From positions 115,700,309 to 115,764,308 of the forward strand of contig JAUMIR010000002.1 of the NCBI GenBank assembly GCA_030847615.1: a stretch of 64,000 nt of DNA, in the 5' to 3' direction. Source of the DNA: Gambelia wislizenii (taxonomy: Eukaryota; Chordata; Lepidosauria; Squamata; Crotaphytidae). Both the position numbers and the translations under genes were made by a program. Within the stretch, counting starts at the first letter, position 1. Each line of letters opens with the position of its first letter. Below are positions 43,607-55,225 of the stretch, one piece after another. The notes below the pieces were generated by a model. The model was not told the origin of the DNA and did no database searches. It worked only from the letters and a program-made list of their open reading frames with translations.

Positions 43607-46600
43607 ATGGCTCAAAGTTTGGCAAGTTTTCCTTTCCAAAAATTAAATGATAAAAATTATCATTTGTGGACTGTGAAGATGGAAGCCTATTTGCACCTAC
43701 AATTGATACATGCCCCTATTTTGGCTACTCCGGCTGCTCCACAGCAAGCTGAGGAATGAGCAAAGGCTTCTCTCGTTTTGGGAACTGAAGACAGCCAGCT
43801 GGTTTATGTGCGAGGCTGTGCTTCAGCCTGGGAAACATGGCAGGCACTGAGGCAAGTTTATGTCCATGACAGGATGGGGTCACAATTCATATTGACGAGA
43901 AAGCTTTACAGACTAAAATTACAGCCTGGCAAGGATATCGCAACTCATATTGCTTCCTTGAGAGAATATTTTGATAGACTCCAGGAAGTGAATGTGGATT
44001 TCACAGAACACGACAAATCTTTTATTTTACTGTCATTTTTTTTGTCAGAAGATTATGATAGTTTAGTCCACAGTCTAGAAAATTTACCAGCAGCAAATTT
44101 GAGCATTAATTTTATTACTGTTTGTTTATTAAAGGAGAAGGCAAAACACTTTGAGTGTAAACAAGATTTACAAACTCCTAAGGCTTTACAGCCGAAGACC
44201 CGCAGTTCCACAAATGGCCCAGTACATGGCTCCAAAGACTGCAGTAACGGTGAAGTTCTTGCTTTTGCTGTAAAAGGAAAAAGTTGCTGGAATTGTGGCA
44301 AGGAGGGACATTTTGCAAAAGATTGCAAGGCTAAGAAGAAGCAAAAAGATGATAAAGCTAAAAAATCTAGTTCCAGCATGACTGTCTCTGCAGTTGTTTT
44401 GCAAGCTACAAAGGAGCAAAAATTACAGTTCAGCAGCTGGGCCCTCGATTCTGGCTGCAATCAACATATCTCCAACTCTAAGGACAACTTTAAAGACTTT
44501 AAAGTGACTAACCCTTGCAATGTGAGTTTAGCTGATGGGTCAAAGTGAAAATGTTTGGGTGAAGGTACATGCTTCATACAATGTTTAAACATGGATGTAA
44601 AAAATGTTCAGTTTGTTCCTAGTTTAAAAATGTGTTTGCTTTCTATTGCCAAGTTGACACAGGAGGGCTGTGAGGTACAGTTTAAAGGAAACAAATGTTT
44701 TGTTTTGAAAAATGGTGCCATTTTGGCTGAGGGTGTATTTCATAACCAATTGTATTACATGTATGATTGTGTGCAGGAACTGGTGCTGTAATGGCAAATT
44801 CTCCCATGCATGACAATTGTGTGCACTTGATGCATCGGAGATTTGGTCATGCTAGCTTTAAAGTTCTTAAGCAGATGCCTGAAATGGTAAATGGTCTGAA
44901 TGTGAGGGGGTGTCAGAAATACCTGGATTGTCGAGGATGTAAACAATCAAAATCAAAGGTTTTACCTTTCCCCAAACATAGTGACAGGAAATCTGAGAGA
45001 ATCCTTCAATTGATCCATATGGACCTGACTGGCCCCTATCCAACATCTTTTTTTGGGGGGGGCAAGTATGTCTTAGTGCTTGTAGGTGATTTCAATCATT
45101 TCTCCTTTGTTTTCCTACTCAAGAGTAAGGATGAAACTTTTCAAATTTTCAGAAATTGGGTCGCTTATGTTGAGAGACATTTCTCTCAAAAGCTGTCATC
45201 TCTCCAGTCAGAAAGGGGAGGAGAATTCATGTCAAATGAGTTCCAGAGGTGGCTAAAGCAGAAGGGGATTTTCCACAGGCTGACGGCCCCTTTTGTTCCC
45301 AGTCAGAACAGAGGGGCAGAGAGAAAAATTGGTGTTTTGCAGACAATTAAAGATAGCCTGATGTTTGATGCAAACATTGAACAGAAGTACTGGGGAGAAG
45401 CCATGCTGACAGCTAGTTATTTGAGTAACCGCGTGCCAAGTTCTGTGGTCTTAAAATACCCCTTTCTTAATGTTTTATGGCAAGAAGCCATCTGTAAAGC
45501 ACATTAGGATCATTGGATCCTATGCATGGGTAAACATCCCCAAGGCAATGAGAATGAAGGGGGAGCCCAAAGCTAGGAGGCTAAGATTCCTGGGCTATGA
45601 GCAGGCAAGCAAAGTGTGGCGTTTTGCCCTCCCAAATGGGAAAGTTTTGATTTCCAGAAGTGCTGAGTCCGAGGAGCATGCTAACTAGAATTATGTACAC
45701 TCTAACGCAGAAGTAATTTTACCTTCACTTGTGGATGAGACACAGCCTAGCCAGCAGCAACAGCAGGCTGCTGGATCAGGCATCGTCAGTTCCCCAAAAT
45801 CTGAAGGGGAAGGTCCAAAGCAGGAATCCTCTGAAAAAGAGAATGAATCAAATGCAGACTCTGACAGTGATCAAGCTGAGCCTGTCATTCCCTGACGTTC
45901 TAACAGAGAAACAAGGGAGGTGCCACCTCTGAGATTCACTGTGCAAAATGTAAAAGTGTGTCAAATGACTTTTGAACCTGACAGTTTTACTGATGTCCTG
46001 AAGTTGCCTCAAGAACAGGCAATGGAGAGTGAAATGCAATCCATTGCAGACCATGACATGTATGATGTGGTTCCACTGCCAGAGGGACAGAAGGCTGTGG
46101 GTTGCCGCTGGGTGTACAAAAGAAAACAGATGCGTGATGGCAATGTTAAGTACAAAGCACATTTGGTGGCAAAGGAGTATTCACAGATAAGGTATCTGAA
46201 TTATGATCAAGTTTTTGCCCCCACTGCCAGGACACAGAGTATCAAAATTGCTTTGTCTGTTGCAAGTCTGCACAAGTTCAAAGTTAATCACTTTGATGTG
46301 GAGACTGCTTATTTGAATGCCCCACTGGATGAGTGCATATATGTTGAACAAGCTCCTGGATTTCATAATGGGGGGCCAGATCATGTGTACAAACTTAAAA
46401 AGGCTTTCTATGGATTAAAGCAAAATGGGAGATGTTGGTACCTATATTTGGATGAACAGCTGAAAAATGTTGGTTTTCAGGACAGCATTGGTGATCCATG
46501 TTTGTATACAAGAGGTTCTAATCAGAATTATGAAATTCTGATAGCTTTTGCAGATGATTTATGTTTGATCACACAAACTGACATTCAGGTGTAGAAGTTT

Positions 46601-46798
46601 AAAGAGGAACTAGGTTCAAACTTAAAGACCTTGGTCAAATTAAAAATTATTTCGGGGTAGATTTTCAAAGACTTGACAATGGTGATTTTAAGATGAGCCA
46701 AATCCAGAGAATTGAAAAGGTCCTAGATCTCCGTAATATGTCCCAATGTAAACCTGCACAAACTCCTATGTGTTCAGATTTCATAAATATTACAGATG
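43607..46798 (+). pseudogene. Copia gag-pol polyprotein remnant
   Basis: The ATG at 43607 starts gag. An in-frame TGA at 43757 probably replaces an Arg CGA. Gag ends with a CCHC knuckle (CWNCGKEGHFAKDC, near 44287). The protease motif WALDSGCNQHISN follows. A TGA at 44546 and a frameshift near 44790 precede the integrase, with HRRFGH, a CxxC pair (CRGCKQ), and the DDE-region motifs HMDLTGPY and SERGGEF. After another shift at about 45480, a stop at 45686 and a TGA at 45893, the RT begins (CRWVYKRKQ, FAPTART, AFYGLKQNGR) and has FADDLCLI as active site. Sequence continues to 46798, where RNase H should start but is deleted. Confidence 0.9.
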
Positions 46799-46949
46799 AT
46801 AAAGCTATAGAAGACCTTTAAAACTTTATTGAATTCTTACCAGAGATATGCAATTCTTTGCTCAAAGCCCATGTCTTTTGCTGAAACTCTGCAACAGATT
46901 TTACTGCCTTGCTAGGCAGAGTAGGAGTGGACATTGCATTCCCATAACA
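46799..46949 (+). repeat. Truncated copia 3' LTR
   Basis: Only the last 151 bp of the LTR are present, starting at ATAAAG, the position equivalent to 43094. The junction with the pol region sits at a short AT(A)AAG-type match, suggesting a microhomology deletion. Confidence 0.85.
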
Positions 46950-46954
46950 TAAAA

Positions 46955-49900
46955 ATGGCACTGAATATAACATTTTGGAATGTTAAAGTCCTGAATATAA
47001 CAACTAAAAGAAGATGTATTTATCACTTTCTGGAAAAAAACAAAATTGAAATCACCTGCTTAAAAGAAGTAAGGATACGACAAAGTGATAGCAAATACTT
47101 ACAAACTGCAAAACTAGGTCACAAGTTCTTTGCTCTATCAACGAACAAGAAAAAGGGGGTTGTGATATATGTCGATAAAAAATATGAAGCGGGGCAAATA
47201 TTCAATGACAATGAATGACATCTGGTAGGAGTAGAAATTAATCTTATTAATGAAAAAATATATCTGTTAGCAATCTTCACGCCACTTGAGAAAAAAAGAA
47301 CAATTTTATAAAAAGCTGCAAGAAGAGTTGGGAAAACTAGGAAAAGGAACCATTATCCTCACAGGTGACTTTAACAGAGTAATGGATGGAAGAAAAGATA
47401 GATCTTGGATGAGTAAGGAAAATCAAGGAAGATTACTGAAGATTTGTTTTGAAGTTATGGAAGAATTTAATCTAGTAGATCTTTGGGGAGCAAAGTACCA
47501 ATCTGAGAAAGGTTACTTTCTATTCCGAAGTTCACAACCCAATGTCGAGGATTGACATGTTCTGGGTATCAAAGTCTTTGGTTCCAAAGATAAGATCCAT
47601 GGAGATAATACCAAATATTATCTCCGATCATAACCCCATAAAATTGAATATGACATTAAGGAGGAAGGAGTACACTTGGAGATTTAAGGAAAACCTGTTG
47701 AGGGAAGAGATGTTTGTGCAAAATATGAGAGACGGGATTAAATTATATTTTAAAGAAAATAAAAAAGGAGAAACTAAGATGAATGTAATATGGGACACAT
47801 TTAAGGCAACTATTAGGGATCACCAGTATTGAAGCCATGATATTGAGAACGCAGCTGCGCTGGGCAGGGCACGTTTCTAGGATGGAGGACCATCGCCTCC
47901 CAAAAATACTACTCTATGGTGAACTCGCCACAGGTCAGTGTAGGAGAGACGCTCCAAAAAAGCGATACAAAGACTCCCTGAAACAACATCTCAGGCTCAG
48001 CCAAACTGATCACCAACAGTGGTCCGCCCTGGCCTCACATCGGGAGGCATGGAGACGCACTATCCACAATGCGACAGCCTTATTTGAGAACTCACACCGA
48101 ACAAGTCTTGAAGAGAAATGACAACGCAGAAAGAATCACAACCCAAAAACATCACCCAAGGAGATCTTCTGCTGTGCTTTTTGCAACCGGACTTGTTTAT
48201 CTCGGATTAGTCTTTTTAGTCATCAGCGCGCTTGCAGAAAGCGCGGGATAAGTCCTTTCTGAATCTTCCTTTGCGAAGAAAAGCCAGAGAGAGAGATTGC
48301 TACAAAACGGAGCAGAGATCGCCAAACTAAAGAGGCAAAAAAGTCAGGAACTTCTACAAAATGTAAAGCTAAAAGAAGATAAATTAAGGCAAAAACCACA
48401 GATAAAAAAGTTCAACTCTGTAATGGCTGAAGAGATAGGTGAAAAGCTAAGAATAAAGCAGAGACAATCTGAACAGGCGAACAAGACAGGACGTTGGTTG
48501 TCTTATAAACTGAAAAAAGAAAATGATAAGAAAGGAATTATAGAAATTAAAGCTGACAGGAAATCACTAACAGCTCAAAAGGACATAGAAAAAGCATTTT
48601 TTTACTTTTACTCTTCATTATATAAAGCACAGACCCAGAACGAGGGTTGAGAGAAGAAACTGATTAACTACATAAAGGAAAATAAGTTCACAGTATTAAC
48701 AGACAAACAAAGGTTGAATATGATAAGCTTATTTGATAAGGAAGAAGTCACTATGGCAATCAAAAGCCTCAAGAAGGGGAAGTCGCCAGGACCAGATGGT
48801 TTTACGGATGCTTTCTATAAAGCCTTTGAAAATGAGCTAACGCCACATCTTTTGGAAGTTATGAATCTGATACATATAGAAGGCATGCCAGAGTCATGGA
48901 AAATGGCAAACATTGTGATGATACCGAAAGAAGGAAAGGAGAAAATAGAAATTAAGAACTACCATCCAATTTCGCTCTTGAACGTGGACAACAAACTTTA
49001 TGCAACAATGTTGGCTAACAGGTTTAAAACGGTATTAAAAGACATTATTTACCCGGATCAAAACGGTATTTACCCGGATCAAAACGGTTTTTTACCAGGA
49101 AGATCACTATTGTTTAATATACACTATATTGTGAATTTATTGGAATTCCTGGAGAAGAATAATGAGAGAAAGGTGGCTATAATTTTTGCGGATGCCGAGA
49201 AAGCATTTGATAAAATAAATTGAACATGCTTAATTCAGACAATAAAGGAACTAGGATTCAGTCATTTCATGACAGCGAATGTAGAAAAAATATATGTGGA
49301 ACAAAAAGCTCGTATATTAGTAAACGGTGAAAGAACATGGGAACTCCAGATCCAAAAGGGAACTAGACAGGGATGTCCCTTATCACCGCTGCTATTTTTC
49401 ACAGTTCTAGAAATTCTCATGCATAAGATCAGAAATGACAAAATAATTAAAGGACTCAAATTGAGCAATCAAGAATACAAGGTGAAGGCATTCACTGAAG
49501 ATTTAGCTATAGTCCTGGAAGGTCTGGTCGAGAATATAACTGAATTGATGGAAATGATTGTGGAGTTTGGAAAATATGCTGGATTCAAGATCAATAAAGA
49601 TAAGACTATAATCTTAACAAAAAACATCACTAAGAAAGAAGAAGAAACCTTTAAAACAGTATCGTAGTGTAAAATAGAAAAAAGAGTGAGATACTTGGGA
49701 ATTTGGATCTCAAACAGAAACCTGGACTTGTACGATAATAATTATAAGAGAACTTGAGGGAAGATAAAGGAAGAATTAGACAAATGGAAAAGACTAAACT
49801 TATCTTTGTTGGGACGAATTGCAACAGTAAAAATGTCCATTCTTCCAAAACTAATGTTTCTATTCCAGAATCTACCAATTTTATCAAATGATAAACCATT

Positions 49901-51268
49901 TAAGATTTGGAAAAGAGATCTGAGTGAATTTATCTGGAATGACCGGAAAGCAAGAATAAAATGGAAAACTTTAACAGAGAGAGTAGAAAGAGGAGGAGCA
50001 GCTCTGCTGGACTTAAACTTGTATTATAGAGCCTGCAGTTTGGTGTGGAGTATAGAATGGATTAAACTGGAAGATGTTAAATTAATAACACTGGAAGGAG
50101 CTGCTTTAAGACTAGGTTGGCATGCTTTTTTGGGATATGATAAAGCTACGGTGCACAAAGATTTCAACAATCATATCATAAGGAAAGCTCTACTGCAGAA
50201 CTGGAAAAAGATTCAATCTCAATATTACAACAAGTTACCAAAATGGCTATCACCAGTAGAAGCTTTCCTTGGCAGGTGGGGAACAATCAGGGAAAACGGA
50301 TAGATGGATTACATAAAAGAATTTGTGTTTGAAAAACAGTGAAGGGACGGAAGTAATAAAATTGAAGGAAGACTTGAAGAAAGAGGGATGGAATATTAAC
50401 TGGTTCACCTATCAGCAAATAAACAACAGATTTAAACAAGATAAAAAGAAGATTGGGTTTGTAGAGGAGGAGACGGAAGTGGATAAAATAATATGGGATG
50501 ATAAGAAGAAGAAAATAGCTAAGCTCTACAACGTCTTCCTCTCTAGACAGCTGGAAACAGAAACGGTCAGAGAAGCAATGGTTAACTGGGCAAGAGATTT
50601 TGGAGAAGTAATTGAAATGGATGAGTGAGAAAACACATGGAGAAAAACAAAGACCTTTACAGCCTGTCAGGCACTGAAAGAAAATTACCTAAAAATCAGC
50701 AATAGATGGTATTTAACACCAGTGAAGTTAAATAAAATTTTCAGAGTGAGGGAAAAAGTCTGCTGGAAATGTGAGAAGGAAACCGGCACATTAATGCATA
50801 TGTGGTGGAGGTGCCCGATTATCGAAAAATACTGGACAAAAGTGCATACAATAATTCAACAAGTATTGAATGTACAATTTGCTTTTAACCCCAAGCTGTA
50901 TTTATTAAATATCACCTCAATATTGGATGGAGAAAGTGAGAAGAAATATTGGAGAATACTATTATACCTTTGCATGGCTGCCTGTTTAAACCTAGCTGCA
51001 AAATGGAAGAACAAGGAAATACCACTAATTAGATGACTGGCTCAATAAGATTTTAGAAATGAGAGATAACGATAAATTAACCCACATACTGAATAAAAAA
51101 ACAACTGAGAGACTGGAAATGGAATGGCTTCCAATAACCAACTACTGTAAAAAAAGATGGAATATAAATAAGGATACTGATATATATATAGAGAGAAATA
51201 CATATAGAGGAAAGAAAAATACAAGTAAAAGGTATATGCATAGAGACAAATTTAAGGATGGAAGGTGA
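46955..51268 (+). pseudogene. L1 ORF2 remnant: EN, RT, C-terminal zinc knuckle
   Basis: Starts MALNITFWNVKVLN, an APE-type endonuclease, with ILTGDFNRVMD near 47360 and IISDHNPI near 47620. The RT follows, with SPGPDGFTDAFYKAF (48790), FADAEKAFDKI, GTRQGCPLSPLLF, and the YADD-equivalent changed to FTEDLAIVL. The C-terminal CWKCEKETGTLMHMWWRC cysteine-histidine motif is near 50761. There are many stops and frameshifts. A LINE tail is inserted between EN and RT, and a 21-bp tandem duplication lies near 49050-49090. Confidence 0.9.
47820..48285 (+). mobile_element. 3' end of another LINE inserted in L1 ORF2
   Basis: An open segment reading SIEAMILRTQLRWAGHVSRM, then KRYKDSLKQHLRLSQ, and ending in a zinc-finger-like CCAFCNRTCLSRISLFSHQR followed by AC. 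It is the C-terminus of a non-L1 LINE ORF2 whose clade I cannot fix. A second copy (about 90 per cent or more identical by eye) is at 63230-63708. Confidence 0.75.
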
Positions 51269-51625
51269 GAAGAGAATATAACAACAGATGTGGCAGACGA
51301 TAGGAAACCTATGTAAGGAGAAAAATTATGGAAGACAAAATAAGAAGGCTACATGAAGAAAAAAAATCTTTGAGTTATTTTAACAGGGGAAGTCAAGATT
51401 TTAAGATTTTTAATAGATGTATATAAGCACAAGGAGGGTTCATAGGAAACATGGGAGATAAGGATCAAATATAGAAGATGTTTAGTATGTATACAACTAT
51501 GTACAAGAATATATTGTATCACATGACTTCTATTTACATGACTCCTATGGATATTTATAGGAAGAATGTAATATGATGTATAACAACTAAAAATTATAAA
51601 TAAAAAAGAAAAGAAAAGAAAATGT

Positions 51626-53757
51626 AACCAGAACATCCCTGGAAAATAACAGTATGTGATGATATGCCACTGTTTCCTGGTGGCATTTCCTGTAATATGC
51701 TCCCAAGAAACAAAAGTATATTATCCCACACTGTCACTTTCTTTGGGTATCCTAGCCCCATTTCCAAAGCATGCAGCAGCTGCACTTCTGAGCTGTTAAG
51801 GGCAGGGCTCACCTTTAATAGTTAAAATGTAGAAGAAATGTAAACGAAGTCCTCTGAACACTTTGCAACTGTAAACTGACTAGATACCGCAACTTTCACT
51901 CTCCTGAACATCTACATCCCTCCCAGTTTCATACTATCCCAAAATTTCTGAACATTCAACAGGTTTGAATGTTGTCCCACTCACAGTCACGTAACAGTGA
52001 CTGTGAGTGACAGCATGGTCTGTGGCTCAGTGGCTGATCATGCATTTTACATGCAGATTGTCCAAAGTGCAATACCTGGACCCCCTAAGATCTGAAAGCA
52101 GGGGAGGAGAAACTCTAGCCCACAAGTGCCCGAATCTGGCCCATGATCAGTCCAAAATCCAAACTGCAGAAGGGTCACAGTCAGTAGCCCCCCTCTCTCT
52201 CTTTCCAAGCCTTTTCTTTTTTCAAAATCCTTTCATCTCATCACTACAAAATCACATTGGGTATGGGGAGGGAATAAATAAATAAATATCTGTGTTATTT
52301 CTGCTCAGTCACCACAGATAACAAAATTACCTTTTCTCCCCGTCCACTTTTCCAGTTTGGAAGGTGAGGGGGGGCAGGTTGCACATCTGGAATTGTTCAC
52401 CTTCACTCTCACCTTGAGTTCCCAACATGACTTGATGAGGGAGCCAGTGATGTACAGGTGTGGCCACATCTAACCGATGTCACCTGTCCCACAGATGGAG
52501 GCCATATAGCCCTCCACCTTAAAGTGTTTCCCCACTCTGAGTCAAAGGGTCTAAGAGCTAGGAAATGGCCACATCTGAGCTGCTGAGAGAACTGTTACCA
52601 ATTAGTACAGAACTACTGTAGATGGATGGTATATTGCAGCTTTACATATTATTTGCATAGACTTTTTGTTTTCAGGACATTGTTATTTAGTAGCTAACCT
52701 GTTAATAATATTAATTTTAAACCTCCAATCTTTATGCAGGTTTCTAGTGTGATTTCTTTCTTTTCTTATTGAGTTCATTAAAAATAATAAGAAAACATCT
52801 TTCTTAAAGGTACAGCAAGGAAGGAAGGAAGGAAGGATAGACATCTTCCTGACAAGCAAACTAATGCCTCTAAGAGATTGTAGGTAAGAGAGAGAATCTT
52901 CCCAGCCATTTCAGGAATCTACAGTTTCTTTTCCAAGGCAGATCAAACAATAATCAAACAAATAACAAAAACTGCATGAAAAAAAAAAAGCTCAAGACAG
53001 TGTTTTTCTAGGCAGAACCAACACATCTCATAACTGTTGATTTTTTTCAAATGACAACCCAAACAAGAAATGTCCCTGCTGCTCTGTCCCTTGGGCCTCA
53101 AACTCAACAGCTAGCAGTGCTTCAGAAAACAAGCTCAGAAAGATATTTCTGGTTATGGCAATACACTCTAGAGAGGCAGAATTTTCAAAGACATGCAAAG
53201 AACTTTCAAAGACACAGGATACAACCAAGCAGCATATAAGTATCACAAAACCCATTACTAATTCTTAAAAGGATTTTATACTAAGGGACTTATCACAATT
53301 TTAAAAGAGCATGACCTGATCTTAGAAATTTCTGATAGCAGTTTTCAAAAGCCAGATCTATCATTCCTGTTTGATCCCCACTTTTCACCCTCCAAATACA
53401 CTCAGATACTGAATTCAACTACTTATCTCATTCATGGTATTTCAGCTAGTTTTCAAAACCCACAACTATTGCCAAGCACTTCAGCTATCTATCTTCCCCA
53501 CTTGTGGTGCCTCATAGTGCAATCATAGTTATATAGAAATACGTTCCTCTGTATTCAGATGAGCTCATCCTTTTGCAACCAAAGTTTCTAATGAATACAA
53601 GAAGGGTTCAATTAGCCTTGTCAAGTGTTGATCCTGAGATCATGTGTCCATCATTTTAAAAATGTCCAAAGTAATAAAAAAAGTGCAGCCAGAGTAACCC
53701 GCAACCTACTGCTCCACCAGTCTCTCTGCCTAGGCAATGGAAGATATGGACAGGAAA
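51626..53757. other. Mostly unique DNA
   Basis: This contains an AAATAAATAAATA run at 52274, an (AAGG)n tract at 52816-52836 and a poly(A) at 52980. There is no supported gene. Confidence 0.5.
52010..52090 (+). mobile_element. tRNA-derived SINE head
   Basis: GTGGCTCAGTGGCTGATCAT resembles a tRNA box A, and CAAAGTGCAATACCTGG a decayed box B, in the arrangement of a squamate tRNA SINE. The tail is not clear. Confidence 0.45.
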
Positions 53758-54028
53758 CAGAGACTGGAACACGGAGCAATGGGTGCAAGCTCCAGGAACA
53801 GAGATTCCACCTCAACATCAGGAGGAACTTTTTGACAGTAAGAGCTGTTCGGCAGTGGAACGCACTCCCTCGGAGTGTGGTGGGGTCTCCTTCCTTGGAG
53901 GTCTTTAAACAGAGGCTGGATGGCCATCTGTCGGGGATGCTTTGATTGTGATTTCCTGCATGGCAGGGGGTTGGACTGGATGGCCCTCGTGGTCTCTTCC
54001 AACTCTGCAATTCTATGATTCTATGATC
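53758..54028 (+). mobile_element. CR1 LINE 3' end
   Basis: 3' UTR motifs ACACGGAGCAATGGGTGCAA, CCTCAACATCAGGAGGAAC and GGCTGGATGGCCATCTGTC, ending in ATTCTATGATTCTATGATC. Nearly identical to the end of the CR1 at 30712-31988, so the two are of the same young subfamily. Confidence 0.9.
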
Positions 54029-55197
54029 ATCCACACAGGGTTAGAAAGAAAAGTCAGTAGATGGCCTTGTTGAGCTGTCTTCTTCCCAAGCTGCACTTGA
54101 TTTTAAAAAGAATAAAACATACCATAGGTATGCTCCCTGGGTTATTGTTTGGTAATTTTAGGTACAACATCAGCAGATACATTTTGGTTCAGAATGCAAA
54201 CTTGTATTTGTAGAAAATAACGGGTTGTACTTTTTCCTTATGAATTGGCACAACCCACAGAAGAAAGAGAGGTCTTGCCAACATTTGAACACATGATGGA
54301 GATCAAATGGTACTATTCCAGCTCTGTGGAATTTCTTCTATCGAAAACATCCTCTTTTGCCAGAAATCGGTAAACACACAGAGACTGGGCTCTGCTCGAG
54401 CTTCAGCAGTGATGGCCACCACAGCAACAGGAGCACTGACAAAGTCATTTCCAGCTTCTGCAGTGCTTCTCTGTTTACACACCTCACAAAATCTGTTATT
54501 GAGTTGGTAGGGATCTTTTGCAAATATGCAAAGATTTAGAATTTCATATAATAATTGTACTTTTCCAAATCACAGATATTATCACAACAACCTGACCATA
54601 ATTTTGCCATGACAGTGGACAGTATAGTAACTTAATCCAGGGCTTTATATAGGAATAGTTATTTTAAGAACAATGTGGTAGATAAATTCCTGATATATTA
54701 AAGTGGGCACAGCATATTATTACCGTCAAGAAATTAATTACAGCAGAAAACTGCTTGAGACTTATAAAAAGCACACTTCAGTGTAGATGAACTAGAAAGG
54801 GATAGAGTACGTGGTTACCTCTTTGACTGATTAACTAGTTAAACAATAAAGCTTTTCGATGTTCTTCCTGATGGAAAATGTGCCTGCTTCACTTGTCTTC
54901 AACCTTAGCCCAACTTGGCTGTTTGATATTGTGGAATCCCAAGCAATAATTAATCTGTGTTAATTAGACTGCAATAGAGCTTGCAGAAGTTATTTGATTC
55001 CCACTGATGCATGTGTCCTTTCTAAGACTGCAGAAACTCAGAGTCACCAAGATATACCTGCACTGCAGAGATGAAAAACACTGACATTCAGCTAAGAAAG
55101 TAATCATTTTGACAGGTGGCATTTGACTCTGTTCTGTAGACCAAATGAGAGAAGGGTGGAAAATAACAAAGCTTAAATTTATTGGGGTCTTTGAAAA
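54029..55197. other. No element; ambiguous exon candidate
   Basis: 54340-54540 has long open frames on both strands and a good plus-strand acceptor at about 54362, discussed in the findings. Otherwise nothing is recognised. Confidence 0.4.
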
Positions 55198-55225
55198 TGG
55201 AGCAGAGCTCAGTAGTAGAGCACAT

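Larger units (their letters stand above)
42750..46949 (+). mobile_element. Ty1/copia LTR retrotransposon, 3'-deleted
   Basis: A copia-superfamily element with a complete 5' LTR (42750-43244), a tRNA primer site, one gag-pol region with integrase before reverse transcriptase (the copia order), and a truncated 3' LTR (46799-46949). It is inserted just before L1 ORF2. ATAAA occurs at 42745-42749 and at 46949-46953, consistent with a 5-bp duplication; one base of overlap with the LTR end leaves the exact call open. RNase H and the 3' LTR U3 have been deleted. Confidence 0.9.
40150..51625 (+). mobile_element. L1 LINE, near full-length, decayed and interrupted
   Basis: Plus-strand L1 with a probable 5' UTR (purine-rich, tandem array), ORF1 at 41534, ORF2 at 46955, a 3' UTR, and an A-rich tail at about 51585-51625 (AATAAAAAAGAAAAGAAAAG). 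Insertions are a SINE (41727-41946), a copia element (42750-46949) and a LINE tail (47820-48285). Without them it would be about 6.6 kb, the usual L1 size. The 5' boundary is an estimate; the target duplication was not found. Confidence 0.75.

Noticed and set aside
53625..53945. 106-codon plus-strand frame
   Set aside because: It is the translated CR1 3' UTR, known to stay open in many copies.
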